DNA from: Fasciola hepatica
Lineage: Eukaryota; Platyhelminthes; Trematoda; Plagiorchiida; Fasciolidae
Assembly (NCBI GenBank): GCA_948099385.1
Contig: CANUEZ040000140.1
Location: forward strand, 2,728,001-2,792,000
Direction of reading: 5' to 3'
Length of the DNA stretch: 64,000 nt
Position numbers and translations under genes: made by a program. The notes below the pieces were generated by a model. The model did not search any database. It saw only the letters and a list, made by a program, of their open reading frames with translations, and was not told the DNA's origin. Of the stretch, positions 32,062 through 42,269 are shown piece by piece (positions within the stretch are counted from its first letter, which is position 1; each line of letters opens with the position of its first letter).

Positions 32062-33330
32062 TTATCCCTGGATGCGAAAGTTGTGGAGGCTAGTAAAAAC
32101 TTGTGGGCGAAAACTGGCAGGAACTAGTAGTCGGGGTCGACCCTGTGATACATCGCAAATGATAGTTAGGTCCGAAGTTGGAAGGGCTACTGGCACTAGG
32201 TGCAGGGAGCTGTTGTGTCTGAGTTGCTCTATTTCAGGATCTGTCGTTTGGGCTGCTGCGATTGCTTCTAGGTCTATGCCCATGAGTGGTGGGTAGTCGA
32301 TATTGTGGACGCGTGGGAGTGCGTCTGCTAGGGGATTGTGGGCCCCAGAGACGTGTCGAATGTCCGTAGTAAACTGCGAAACATAGTCTAAGTGGCGAAT
32401 CTCGCGTGGCGAATATCGGTCAGAAGCTGACTGGAGGGCGTAAACTAGTGGTTTATGATATGTGAACACTGTGAACGTTTGGCCCTCGAGTGTGTGCCGG
32501 AAGTGTCGGATACCCAAATAGATTGCCAGCAGTTCTCTGCTGAACGTACTATATCGGGATTCCGCAGGCTGGAGACGCTTGGAGAAGAAAGCTATTGGTT
32601 GCCATGAATTGTTGACGAATTGCTGCAACGCTGCTCCAACAGCCGTGTCCAAAGCACCTGTTCCTAATGCCAGGGGAGCAGAAGGATCGGGATGTGAAAG
32701 GAGTGCTATGTTGGCGATAGCATCCTTGATCAAAGTAAAAGCTGCCTTCGCCGTGTCGGGAAAAATGAATTTCCGCTTACCGCCACGCAAAAGGTCTGTT
32801 AGAGGCTGCATTATTTCGGCGCAGTGTGGGATGAACTGGCGATGAAAGTTAACCAGGCCGGAAAATTGGCGCAGTTGTCGGTAAGAGTGAGGCTCAGGAT
32901 AGTCGCGAATTGCCGCCACCTTGTCAGGCAGGGGCTGTATGTTTGAGGCTGAGATTTCGTGACCTAGGAACGTGATGGTCATCCTACCTAATTCGCACTT
33001 AGCAGGGTTAATGGTTACACCGTGTTGGCTAAGGCGCTCAAAAAGAGCACGAAGGTGTGTCATATGCTCTTCTTTTGAAGAACTTGCCACCAAAATATCG
33101 TCTAAGTACACGTAGACATGCTTCAAACCGCGTGTTGCTCCATGCATAAAACTTTGAAAGGTTTGGGCTGCATTGCTGAGCCCAAAAGGCATGCGCAAAA
33201 ACTCGAATAGTCCGAATAGAGTTGTGACAGCGGTTTTAGGGATGTCAGCCTCTGCTACTGGGATTTGGTGGTAGGCTCTGACAAGGTCGATTCGGCTGAA
33301 AACAGAACTACCAGACAGTAAGATCTTGAA
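32062..33330 (-). pseudogene. G2 reverse transcriptase and RNase H
   Basis: The frame reads FSRIDLVRAYHQIPV, TTLFGLFEFLRMPFGL, AAQTFQSFMHG, the YLDD box in VYVYLDDILV (33098-33109), ITFLGHEI, LRQFSGLVNFHRQF, an RNase H region and SPREIRHLDYVSQF. In RNase H the first catalytic Asp is Gly (GTGALDTAVG, codon 32656-32658), where G1 has VDASDVAIG. The Asp of FTDHK is Tyr (FTYHK, codon 32458-32460). The ADALSR motif reads ADALPR. The enzyme would be unable to degrade the RNA strand. Upstream it joins the 33308-33592 frame after a one-base shift near 33320. Confidence 0.88.
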
Positions 33331-33592
33331 TATGTGGAATGGGGTACCTGTCTGGGATAGAAGCCTGGTTGAGGGCCCTATATTCACCGCAGGGGCGCCA
33401 ATCGCCATTAGGTTTAGGAACCATGTGAAGGGGCGAGGCCCAGGGGCTACTGGACGGGCGTATTATGCCTAATTCTAGCATGTGTTCAAACTCAGCCTGT
33501 GCTACGCGGAGCTTGTCTAAGGTCAAGAGACGGGGCGGGCTAAATGCTGGGGGTCCTTTAGTGACAATATGGTGGGTAACGTTAGTGGTCAC
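33308..33592 (-). pseudogene. G2 start of reverse transcriptase
   Basis: The frame reads [18 protein letters not shown], then [28 protein letters not shown] and YPIPHIQDL, then stops. This is the RT N-terminus (fingers). The continuation is in the frame of 32062-33408. Confidence 0.85.
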
Positions 33593-33648
33593 CGCGGGAA
33601 GGGGCCAGATTGTCTTCGCATTGCTGGGTAAGCTGAAAGTAGGTCTGC

Positions 33649-34125
33649 CTACGGGTGTTCGGCCTGCCGTTCGATGTATAGGGGCGTGATGTGATTCACG
33701 GAGGAATACGAACCAGTCACGGAAAGAGAAGTCTGCTGGTCGACAACTCTCCGGCTTAGTGCATCGATCAGGAGGTCGAAATAGTCTAGGAAATCCATGC
33801 CTAGTATGGGATAATGGACGTCTGCTACTATGAACACCCAGCGGAAGGTGCGACGTAGTCCTAAGTTGAGTGTGAGTAACTTACGGCCGTAAGTAGCAAT
33901 GGGAGTGCCACTGGCAGCACGGAGTTGTTGGACTGACGGGTTCGTTGCATCACCTGCCTCCTTTGGAATGACACTAACTGCTGCACCGGTGTCAATTAGG
34001 AACAGGTTATTGGAAACTAAATCTCGGACATGCAACAGGCGACTGCTATTATGGCTGCCGACCGCGTTAGTCATCGGAACGCGTCGGGATATTAGTTTCC
34101 CTGTTTTGCACCTGGGAAGGTGCAA
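33649..34125 (-). CDS. G2 protease frame
   Basis: The 158-residue open frame contains the aspartic protease triad in [12 protein letters not shown] (near 33975-34000), then [20 protein letters not shown], the usual hydrophobic-ILG end of the domain. Its start overlaps the end of gag (34092) by 34 bp in a different frame, so expression by ribosomal frameshifting is possible. The domain itself shows no inactivating change. It ends with a stop 57 bp before the RT frame begins. Confidence 0.75.
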   Translation of the reverse strand: MHLPRCKTGKLISRRVPMTNAVGSHNSSRLLHVRDLVSNNLFLIDTGAAVSVIPKEAGDATNPSVQQLRAASGTPIATYGRKLLTLNLGLRRTFRWVFIVADVHYPILGMDFLDYFDLLIDALSRRVVDQQTSLSVTGSYSSVNHITPLYIERQAEHP

Positions 34126-34913
34126 CCGGCTTCGCAGTGCCGGGCCTTCTCACCAAACCGTTTGTGGTATCGACAGTATGTTGATCGAGATGGGTTAACC
34201 AGGCGGTCAGGGGAAGGGCTTCTGAGACGTTCACGTCGGTCAGAGTTGTGATAAGATTTATGGTTTCTACAGTGAGAACAACCAGGAGAGGAAGAACGTC
34301 TGAAAGCCCGCTCGAAAGCAGCTATCAGAGTGTCCTCGGAGTGTGTTCCTACAGTGGGAGCTGTGGTCTGGGGGCTGCTCGAGTTTGCTACGGCGGTTAT
34401 TTGTGGATGGCACCGGTCCATAATACCGTCCGCTAGTTTAGCCGTTTCTGTGAGCTTAAGGTGGCTGGAAACCTCGAGCAGTGCTTGAATGTTGGGTGGT
34501 AGCCGCTGTACCCACAACTCTTTAAGGACGTTTTCCTCTAAAAGTTGCCTTGCCAGCTGCTGCATTTCTCTCAGTAACTCAGAGGGCTTCTTGCCACCTC
34601 ACAGTGTCCCTTGGGTCAGCCGTTTTAGTCTGGACGATTCTGACGGTGAAAGACAAGAGATTACCGCGTCTTTCACGGCTGTGTAAGAACTGTTAATAAA
34701 TATTACGTCGCGCATCTGAGTGGCAACGTCACGGGGAAGGCGACCGATAGTCCACAAGTAACAGGTTTGTTCGCTTGTAATTCTATGTGATTCAAACTCT
34801 GCCTCCAACATATGAAACCAGAGTTGAGGGTCATCAATAAAAAACTGAGTGACGGCTAGGGAGACTGTCGAAACGGACGGTTCTGGGTCAGGTTTACGGT
34901 CGTCGCTAGCCAT
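34092..34913 (-). pseudogene. G2 gag with C-H-C-C zinc finger
   Basis: It starts MASDDRK at 34913. The capsid-like N-terminal part contains FFIDDPQLWFHMLEAEFE, aligned with the PEVWFAAFELQFE block of G1. An in-frame TGA at 34599-34601 interrupts it. The same frame then continues GGKKPSELLREM, LKELWVQRLPPNIQALL and ends with a C-x2-H-x9-C-x3-C finger (CRYH to CEAGC). Arg/Ser-rich sequence precedes the finger. A single stop is the only break, so this gag is one base change from a continuous frame. Confidence 0.85.
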
Positions 34914-35120
34914 AGTTGCAGTGGCATATCAAATGCAAAATGATATAAAGAGGTCAGTGCAGCGAACGTGAAACACTTATAATATCGATATGAGAAAATA
35001 CATAGAAGGGATATGGTAACTGAAATCAGGAATTTACCGTTTATATATCGGAGAAAGTGTGTATGTACACGAATAACTGTGACTGAGGGACTTACGAATG
35101 TCCTTCAGGAATTAATTTGT

Positions 35121-35135
35121 TGTTCGGGCTCACCA
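35121..35135 (-). promoter_or_regulatory. G2 primer-binding site
   Basis: One base inside the 5' LTR the minus strand reads TGGTGAGCCCGAACA. It shares TGGTGAGCCC with G1, in line with a common tRNA primer. It resembles the complement of tRNA-Trp at most of the first 12 positions. Confidence 0.68.
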
Positions 35136-35136
35136 G

Positions 35137-35406
35137 TTTAGGATTTATCTCAGTTAAGTCAGGACCTGCTCCCGTATAGAGTCTATAGCCCCTGGTCCTC
35201 GGCTTGTGACACGATAGCGAATATACTCGGCGGCGCGCAAAGCAGAACTCAAAACGCTGGAGCGGGACAACGTGTGTATTGGAGGAGCGCAACGGCGTGC
35301 AGACGACGTACACAGGCGGAGCAAGTGGCGCCACCAAAAACGATCATTGTTCAAATAAACAAATTTGTCAGTCTTTGTGATCGAGTGCTTTATTGGTAGC
35401 ACAACA
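35137..35406 (-). repeat. G2 5' LTR
   Basis: A 270-bp partner of 30059-30328, differing only in TGTTGTG versus TGTAGTG near its outer end. Confidence 0.95.
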
Positions 35407-35410
35407 AACT

Positions 35411-35861
35411 CCGGTTGATCCATCATTCAGGGTCTGCAGTGACTTCATGAATAGCTATCCTCTTCCCGTGCGTAGATTTTCCCGAATACACTTCATTACA
35501 ATTTCTTTTTCCTCCTTGTCTTCTTGTTCAAAATTTACTCCATCTGCAGAACCTCAGTAGGCCTCCGTTTCCTCAGCTTGCATCATTCTCGTTCATAATG
35601 CGTCCTTGACACTGCGCTAACGGCTTTTCGACATCTCCACCTCCCAGCCGGGATTCGAAACTGGTTTGAAACTGCCGCGCAAACCATTATTAAAATGATC
35701 TATTCAAACTGTTGCTGGCTATGTCTATCTATCGCTGATACTCTCGACTTTAATACTTTGAATTTTTGAATATCCCACCTTATTGAGTAACGTGGCACAC
35801 CATGATCATGCGCTAGCGCGTGCGTCCCGACCATGGGCGAGAAATATACCATTATCATCAG
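35411..35861. repeat. Old non-coding repeat, copy B, right part
   Basis: Continues copy B after the G2 insertion. It matches 5136-5330 and 5840-6062, including GCCGCGCAAACCATTAT and CACCATGATCATGCGCT. It ends where the right inverted-repeat arm starts. Confidence 0.7.
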
Positions 35862-36013
35862 CGTTAAGTCATGATGTTTTTTTACAGCTCCAAATCGTTT
35901 GATCTGCCACTACCCAATTCCACTGGTCCATCACCACATGTCGCACCTGCGTTGATCAAATAATTAGGCCCATTTTTACCCGTTCTCTTCGATCCTACTC
36001 TTCATCTTCTCTC

Positions 36014-36118
36014 TTCTATGAACTGCTCCTCACAGTCGTCATCCCTCCTACAGCTGTGCCGCACGTCCTCCGTATCCAATTCTTATGAATTGCTTTTGCC
36101 ATCCGATCCACCCTCTAC
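36014..36118. other. 105-bp segment present only in the right arm
   Basis: Lies between CTTCTCTC and GCCTTGAATTGC, which are directly joined in the left arm (about 11656-11668). No target-site duplication was found, so a deletion in the left arm is as likely as an insertion here. Confidence 0.8.
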
Positions 36119-36623
36119 GCCTTGAATTGCTCGCCCCCTGTTTTACAATCAGTTTTATGCCCTGTCCGCCAACCATCCACGGCAGAGTACCAATGCTTCA
36201 TTGATATCTATTCCACTGCAGTGCATCTCACTTTTATCTCCATCGTCCCTCGCTACTGCAGTTTCTTACACCGATTTCTGGCCTTTCTCGTGTATATCAG
36301 TCGGCCTCCAGATGTCTCCACCCAGGCCAGTCATACTCCCTATCTGACCTTGACTTTCAAACTCACCGGGAGTCCACTTAAATCCGCCCTCCAGTTCATT
36401 TAAGCTCCTCACATTCTCTATAGTGTGCATACACTTACCATACTTTCATCCTACTTTATTCCCCCTTCTGCGCCTTTTTGTCCTACTGTTTCATGCAAAT
36501 TTCCACATTTTCATGAACTATATCTGTCCATTCAATCACCTGTGTAAACATGATCATGCACATAGCATGTTTTGGGCGTCTCCGAAGTTAACCGATAATA
36601 TTATTATCATTCGTAATTAGAGT

Positions 36624-37076
36624 ATGGCCTTCCGCCTTCTATTAAGTAATTCAATAGTAGTGAGTACGGATATGGAAGCCATTTTTCCCCAGGTGAGGGT
36701 CCCATCAAGTGACTGCCTTAGTCTGAGGTTCCTCTGGTGGCCCGACGGTAACGTGACCAACAAACCAAAAGCATATCGTAAGATGTCTCATCCACTTAGG
36801 AGCACCTCATCGCCGTCCTGCCGCAGCTCAGCCTTGCAGGACGCTATTGACTGCAACATGGCAATTTACGGTACGCCGGTGGTGAGTCAAGTCAAGAAAA
36901 ACTCCTACGTAGATGGCCGTTTGACGAGTTTACCTAAAATAAAAAACGTTGGGAGAATGGGAAGCACGTCGCGACAACTTCTACTGCAAGGCGGCTTCAA
37001 CTTGAGGAAGTTCTTCAGTTATGTGTCACATGCCTCGGGAGAACTGCCGAAAGCAGAAACCAAACCTTTTTCTTGA
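36624..37076 (+). pseudogene. BEL/Pao reverse transcriptase relic (right arm)
   Basis: Mirror of 10702-11154 with one residue difference. It has the same YVDG in place of YVDD and the LSLRFLWWPDG and LLQGGFNL motifs. Confidence 0.82.
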
Positions 37077-37251
37077 TCGACAGCCAGGTGAAATAAAGCG
37101 AACCTCGGGAGCACAATGGGATCCAAATTGCGATAGCGTTTTTATTCACGTCACACTATGGGGAGAAATATACCCGCAGTAGTTTACTCACAACATCGCT
37201 TAAATTAACAACACCATGAGGCTTGTATCTTCATGCTTGTTGCCTCCATAA

Positions 37252-37569
37252 TTGCTTCTCCAGGACTTATGTCGAAGACAGGCGCAAAGGCTGGAAAATG
37301 TGTTTTGGGTTCGTTGGCTGGAGGAATATTTGCCAACACTACAGACAGTATCAAAGTGGAATAAAAATAGCCAGAAGTTGAAAGTGGGCGGCTTAGTTCT
37401 CCCAGCTGACACGCACGCACGAAGAGAAGCTTGGATCAAAGACATAATTGAGAAACCGATCATAAGAGGCTATCGACGAATTGGAGAGGTTACACTACAT
37501 ACAGCCGACGGTGTTTACCGAAGAGATATGCAACGGTTGTGTCTTCCTGAATCAAACTTCTGCTCATGA
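37252..37569 (+). pseudogene. BEL/Pao integrase C-terminal relic (right arm)
   Basis: Mirror of 10209-10526 with identical translation (RWLEEYLPTLQT, LKVGGLVLPAD). The direct repeats bracketing this relic lie at about 36608-36674 and 37612-37678. Confidence 0.8.
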
Positions 37570-38049
37570 ATGTCGTTGATGACATTCCCCCACCCCGGGG
37601 GCAGTGTTAATTACCATTCGTAGTTAGAGCTTGACCTTCTGCTTTCTATTTAGTTACTTATTAGTAGTGAGTACATGCATCGTAAACCTCAGACATTCGT
37701 AAAGTATTTTCTACGTTTCTGAGGCATCGCATCGGTTGACACCCGAGCTTCACGGTGCCTATTACATGGACAATTCACGTACTTATTCTTAACCTTATTT
37801 TCTCAAAGGTCCACACTTCTACTGTTGTTTAATCCCTCCAAGTGTTTTAGTTGTACTGCCGAGCAGAGGCTCGAACTCTCAGTCTTAAAGTTTCTGTCAC
37901 TTCGCTCCACCAATGGCTATCGCACGCCAACGGCATAAACAGATCTAGTGCTGGATTCGCCCACTCATGTTGGCACGTACTCTTGCTTACCCCGCAGATT
38001 GAGCTTATTTGTACTTATTTGTTATTGACACTTTTAACTGTTGCAACCA

Positions 38050-38275
38050 CAGTCCAATTCACACGATTTTAATTACTTTGAATAATAATGATAGTAATAA
38101 TAGTTTATTTCGAATGAAGCCAAAGCATGCTGCAATGCGAAATCAAACAGTATATTTGAAAGCTGAATCAGAGTTTTGGGAGGATTGTACAATTATGTGG
38201 ACGCGATTGCATACAAGAGAAGTCATTCAGGTAAATTTTTATGGCAGCGCCCGACAAAATTAATTTCAAGGTCAG
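38050..38275 (-). repeat. SINE-like repeat, copy 2 (right arm)
   Basis: Mirror of 9505-9715. The triplet tail (AATAATAATGATAGTAATAATAG) is at its left end. Confidence 0.65.
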
Positions 38276-38457
38276 GCGTTTCAGCCGGCCGGATATAAGG
38301 TGTACTTGGCCGGCAAAAATGTGGAGTTGATCGGGAATAGTGAAGATTCACACAAATCCTACGGAAGAAGGGCTGTCCTGCCGGAGGACCAGACTGGATT
38401 GACGGACACGGTTACCGTGAAAGAGAAACATTCCCAGGGCGGGACCAGAAGAGCCTT

Positions 38458-38570
38458 TTATTGCCTTTATTGTGAGTGTGGGATGGCCTTATTGTCTCCT
38501 CGTTTCCATAGAGGAAAGTCCAAAGTCCCGGAGTCGCATAGGATGCTGTTTAGGCTAACCGATCCATAAT
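38458..38570 (-). repeat. Short AATAAA-core repeat, copy 2 (right arm)
   Basis: Mirror of 9230-9340. On plus it reads AGCCTTTTATTGCCTTTATTG. Confidence 0.7.
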
Positions 38571-38924
38571 TTATCATTTTACGGCGGGGTCCCCCTTTAT
38601 ATGTAGCCATCGCTGCCGCGCCTTGACATTCTTGAGGAAACCTTCCATGACTCATTGCGGCTCAAATAACTTGCATACTGAAAAGGATGAGAAACCCGCC
38701 AGCGGCTCAACGATAGTAGGGTGGATGTCACTCGGTCCGACAGACTTGTGGATATCTAACCCTTCCAAGCAGTTGCGCACGATTTCCTCTGAAGGATATA
38801 AATCCCTTACGGAATTTGGAAGAGCGGCCCCAACAAGGCCTAGTCGCAGGCCTTTATCTGTCCACCGCACACGGGTAAAGCACCCGTCACGAACATGTGC
38901 TTCACTTTGGTTATCTGCTGCCAC
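38555..38924 (-). pseudogene. CR1-type LINE reverse transcriptase fragment (right arm)
   Basis: Mirror of 8854-9240. The residues LDIHKSVGPSDIHP and GGPRRK are retained, with few differences (for example D to H near the start). Confidence 0.7.
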
Positions 38925-38931
38925 TCCATGA

Positions 38932-40665
38932 TCATGAGTCGTCTATGGTCGTTCTGAATTCCTAAAGAAAACTCTAGGCTGCACTTGGCTAAAGTACTTC
39001 ATTGGATGTTTTTTGACACACTGAGCTAATTTCACTTAGTACCTGCGCTTAGCGGATTGCAAGAGATTCACTGTCCCATTACTTGGCGTTTTTATAGTGG
39101 TACAGTCTTTTGAAGCTCACTGCCAAGGGATCCGTGACCTTGTTATTGTTCTTTTGTTCTGAGAGGATATTTGCCGGACAGCGTGGGCGTACCAGAGTCT
39201 TTACGGAAAAAAGTGTTATTTTGGGGCAGGTCCCGTGAAATGAAGTTGCGACATTAAAGACAATTACAGTAGCATCCTGGTCAAGAGTTTGATGACGGAA
39301 TAAGTGGAAGTTCCATGTTTATGGTCGGCCTTTGGCTGAAAGCCTGTTTTGCTGGAGCGTCTAGTATCTTTTACGGGAGTTTGTTCCAGTGGGGACTCGT
39401 CCTGGACGTGGAAAACATTGCCGTAAGAATATCCGCGGGCAACGTTTGAATGGTTTCCTAGAATGCCCCACCGGAGTATCTAATTGTGGTCTCTTGATGA
39501 ATCGATCAGCCATCTCGGAAAGAGAAAAAGTAGGAAATCAAAAAAATAGTTCCGCCAAAACACCTCCTGAAATATCGTTGTTTTCACTATGGAAGATGAT
39601 GAATGATAAGGGTTTCCCGAAGTCCCTTACACCGGCCCTCAAAATCCGACCCGGATTTTTCTCGTGCACCGCTAGGTGTGATAGGCCTCATACAATGGCT
39701 TGCCCTACGGTTCCTCAGTACCCAAAGCTTATCACCGTCAATAGAAGCTTCTAGTTGTACAGGTGGGTTGAATCCTTGTGGTACCTCCTGGTTCGGCAGA
39801 TCTGAAGACGCGCCTCCCACTTGAGGAGGGTTGGCTTTCAAAATATGCTACGAGTGTCTGGTTTACCCTCAACTAGACAAATCGCTCCAATGTCACGCAG
39901 CTTTGATCCTCCGCTAGTTTGCTCTGCTGCAGTTTGTATCAAGCCACCGTCCGAATCTGAGAAGCTTTCGGTAACATCGATTAGCCCCGGTCACGCGACG
40001 AAGCCTCCGGAACTAGTAGCATTATATCACTGGGTCTGAAGTTGCTTCTTCGTGTTATCCATTTTCACCTTTATTGTATTGGTGGAAGATATTCCCTGGT
40101 CCATCCCTTCCAAAACACAAAAGTTAGGCAGCTCCCCTGCCTCCACTGACGAATCATTCCATCTCGCAACGAAATCGTTGGTATATCTCGTGAGTTTGCC
40201 CTAAGGAAAAATAGTCCACTGGGCGTGAGTACTGGCAGATCACGACAGTCCGGGGTTATAGGTACTAGCGGTCACCCCTTTGCTATCAGTTCACTTTCCT
40301 TAATAAATTCCAATGATACTTTGTCAGCCATCGACTGTTTGTCACAAACTAAAAGGGGTATTCTCCTAACCGAAAGCATTATCATCTCTATTATGCTACC
40401 ACGGTGGCTGGCCTGGTGGAGGGATTGAAGTACTATTGCACACCCCGAAGCAGCAACCTATCAGCAATCTTATCGCTGAACCAGTGTCCTAAAGGGTTCT
40501 TCAAGTACCCCCAAGCCCGTACAAAGTTTGTACTATCATCACTAGAAATCTCGGAGGGTGAACCTCTCCCTGAAGGGAGAAGCCGTGGTGTCAAGATGAA
40601 TGAAACCGTGCTCAGAGAATTAGAAACTTCAACATGCACTGCATGGATCTGGAGGCAGTTGAAGA
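38932..40665. other. Unrecognised stretch within the right arm
   Basis: Mirror of 7111-8845. Open frames such as 39389-39754 and 40404-40757 on plus have no recognised domain. Confidence 0.4.
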
Positions 40666-40666
40666 T

Positions 40667-41043
40667 GTTGTCGTGTGACGCAATGCGAGATTCGCACAGA
40701 ATGGGGAGGAAGTGGCACCAAATGGGTGAGCATTCATTTGATATTCAGCCACATTAGGACACAGTTGACCAACTTCCTACCAAAGGGACCTCAGTGCTCC
40801 TCTCCCTCTTGTCAGCACTCCAACTTGTAGGAACATTTCTTAAAAGTCGGCAGCCAATGCTACAGATTCCTTTCCAAAGCGAAGCAACACTCCAACTAGG
40901 CTTGCTATCGTGTCCGGTCCCTGTAGCAAGTAATCATCCAAGCAGCGCCCCTGGACTGCAGCCGACCAGTCGAGCACCACCCTCAAATTTCTGGGCCTGT
41001 AGGAGTTTATAAATGAGTGGTGGTAGGCACCGCTTCTGCTCAA
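40667..41043 (-). pseudogene. BEL/Pao reverse transcriptase relic (right arm, outer)
   Basis: Mirror of 6735-7110. The minus frame reads HHSFINS, LRVVLDW, LLQGPD and VALAAD before the stop, then a decayed HPFG-STSSPFC block further on. Confidence 0.75.
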
Positions 41044-41275
41044 AAGCCCTTCCTAACTGTATATCGGGCAATAACTGGGCGTGGCCCTCGGGCACATATC
41101 TCTCCATCAATATGGAGTATTTACCAATGAATTCAGGGTCACGCGCAAGCCTTTTACTTTAGCCGTTCAATCCCTCTTTGGCTACAATATAATTATTTTT
41201 AAGTTTCATCACAGGATTCCTCAACTGAATTATAATCTCAAGGTGTCCATCACACAAGAATATAGCAGTGGCAAC

Positions 41276-41286
41276 CATATAATAAT

Positions 41287-41326
<40 letters not shown>

Positions 41327-41552
41327 GTAACAATAATAATAATAATTTTAATATTATTGGTTTATTTCGGATAACCACTGGCATGCTGCAATGCAAAATC
41401 AAACGTACAGTTGGAAGCGGGACCCGAATTCCAAGAAGGTGAACCAAGTATGTGCACTTGATATAGTATAGGGGAAAGTACTTGGGTCGTATTTATGGTG
41501 GTGCCCGGCAAATTTGAACTCAAGGTCGTGTGGCCTGGGCGGCCGAATCCGG
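41276..41552 (-). repeat. SINE-like repeat, copy 3, with long (AAT)n tail
   Basis: The tail, AAT units at about 41281-41346, is at the left end. The body runs from GGTTTATTTCGGAT through GCATGCTGCAATGCAAAATC to CTCAAGGTCGTG. It lies just outside the right arm. Read on minus, GAGTTCAAATTTG near the head loosely resembles an RNA polymerase III B box, but no A box was seen. Confidence 0.68.
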
Positions 41553-41933
41553 ATGGAGATGGTTGGAAGTAGTAGAATTTTACTCAACTGTTACAAAATG
41601 GGGACTTCTCAACGGAAGAATCAAATAAACTTGACGGAAATTTTGTTCACCTTGAGGAAAAAGAAGTTTCCATGGGAGAGGTAAGCCAGTCATAGCCCTC
41701 CGCGGTGTATGGAACGGCTTAGGATTGGAAATCAGACAATGAAAAGGAGTAAAATTGCGGACGTAGAACAAGAAAAATTCTTGAAAGATGAACTTTATAG
41801 TGTTAAGCGGCCGAATATCGGCTGAGTCAGTTAGATACCCAGTGGAGGACTCACCTGTAGAAAGAGATTGCCAAGGTTGCGGTGAAAAAATGGCCGCATG
41901 TAAACGAGTGATCGTTAGTCTGTTGGTCTTCCA

Positions 41934-42266
41934 ATGGAAGAGCTAGTTTTTGACGCATCCTCATCGCAAAAATCAACTTCGTGTGGTCAATTGACCTGTT
42001 CCACTAATGGCTCGAATTCCTTCGGAATGTGGTTTACTGCCCCCACAAATTATAGTTCCTGGTTTATCGGACTAACAGCGGATCAACCTAAAATCGTCTG
42101 CAGAGCAAAGGGTTGTTTTCAAACACATACGGGCGAAAGGGTTTTGTTCACCTGCGGAGCATTTTCCTTTCATTCAGAAAGGCCTGCTGAGTTCCTGTAC
42201 AAATTCACTGTTCAGCAGTTGCCAGTGATATTGAGTGAAGCAGAGTCTAACCTACTAAACCCCTGA
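41934..42266 (+). CDS. Hypothetical 110-residue open frame
   Basis: An ATG-initiated frame of 110 codons that is not a shadow of any recognised element. The product is rich in Ser, Thr and Phe with five Cys, lacks a signal peptide, and has no domain I recognise. There is no second copy in the window. It may be chance, a fragment of an unrecognised transposon, or an exon. Confidence that it is coding is low. Confidence 0.2.
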   Translation: MEELVFDASSSQKSTSCGQLTCSTNGSNSFGMWFTAPTNYSSWFIGLTADQPKIVCRAKGCFQTHTGERVLFTCGAFSFHSERPAEFLYKFTVQQLPVILSEAESNLLNP

Positions 42267-42269
42267 GCA

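Larger units (their letters stand above)
30059..35406 (-). mobile_element. Ty3/Gypsy LTR retrotransposon G2 (CsRn1-type)
   Basis: A 5.35-kb minus-strand element with two 270-bp LTRs that differ at one base. It is flanked by a perfect 4-bp target-site duplication AACT (30055-30058 and 35407-35410). The order is gag, protease, RT, RNase H, integrase. It interrupts the old repeat copy B, so the repeat is older. The C-H-C-C Gag finger and primer-binding site match the CsRn1 clade. Coding is disabled by an in-frame TGA in gag, frameshifts in RT and integrase, and two substitutions of RNase H catalytic residues. G1 is a related but distinct family: the LTRs share only the first TGTAGTG. Confidence 0.95.
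35862..41225 (-). repeat. Right arm of large inverted repeat
   Basis: Reverse complement of 6570-11811, nearly identical except for 105 extra bases at 36014-36118 and higher divergence beyond about 41140. The contents mirror the left arm: BEL relics, a SINE-like copy, the short AATAAA repeat and the CR1-type fragment. Confidence 0.9.
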
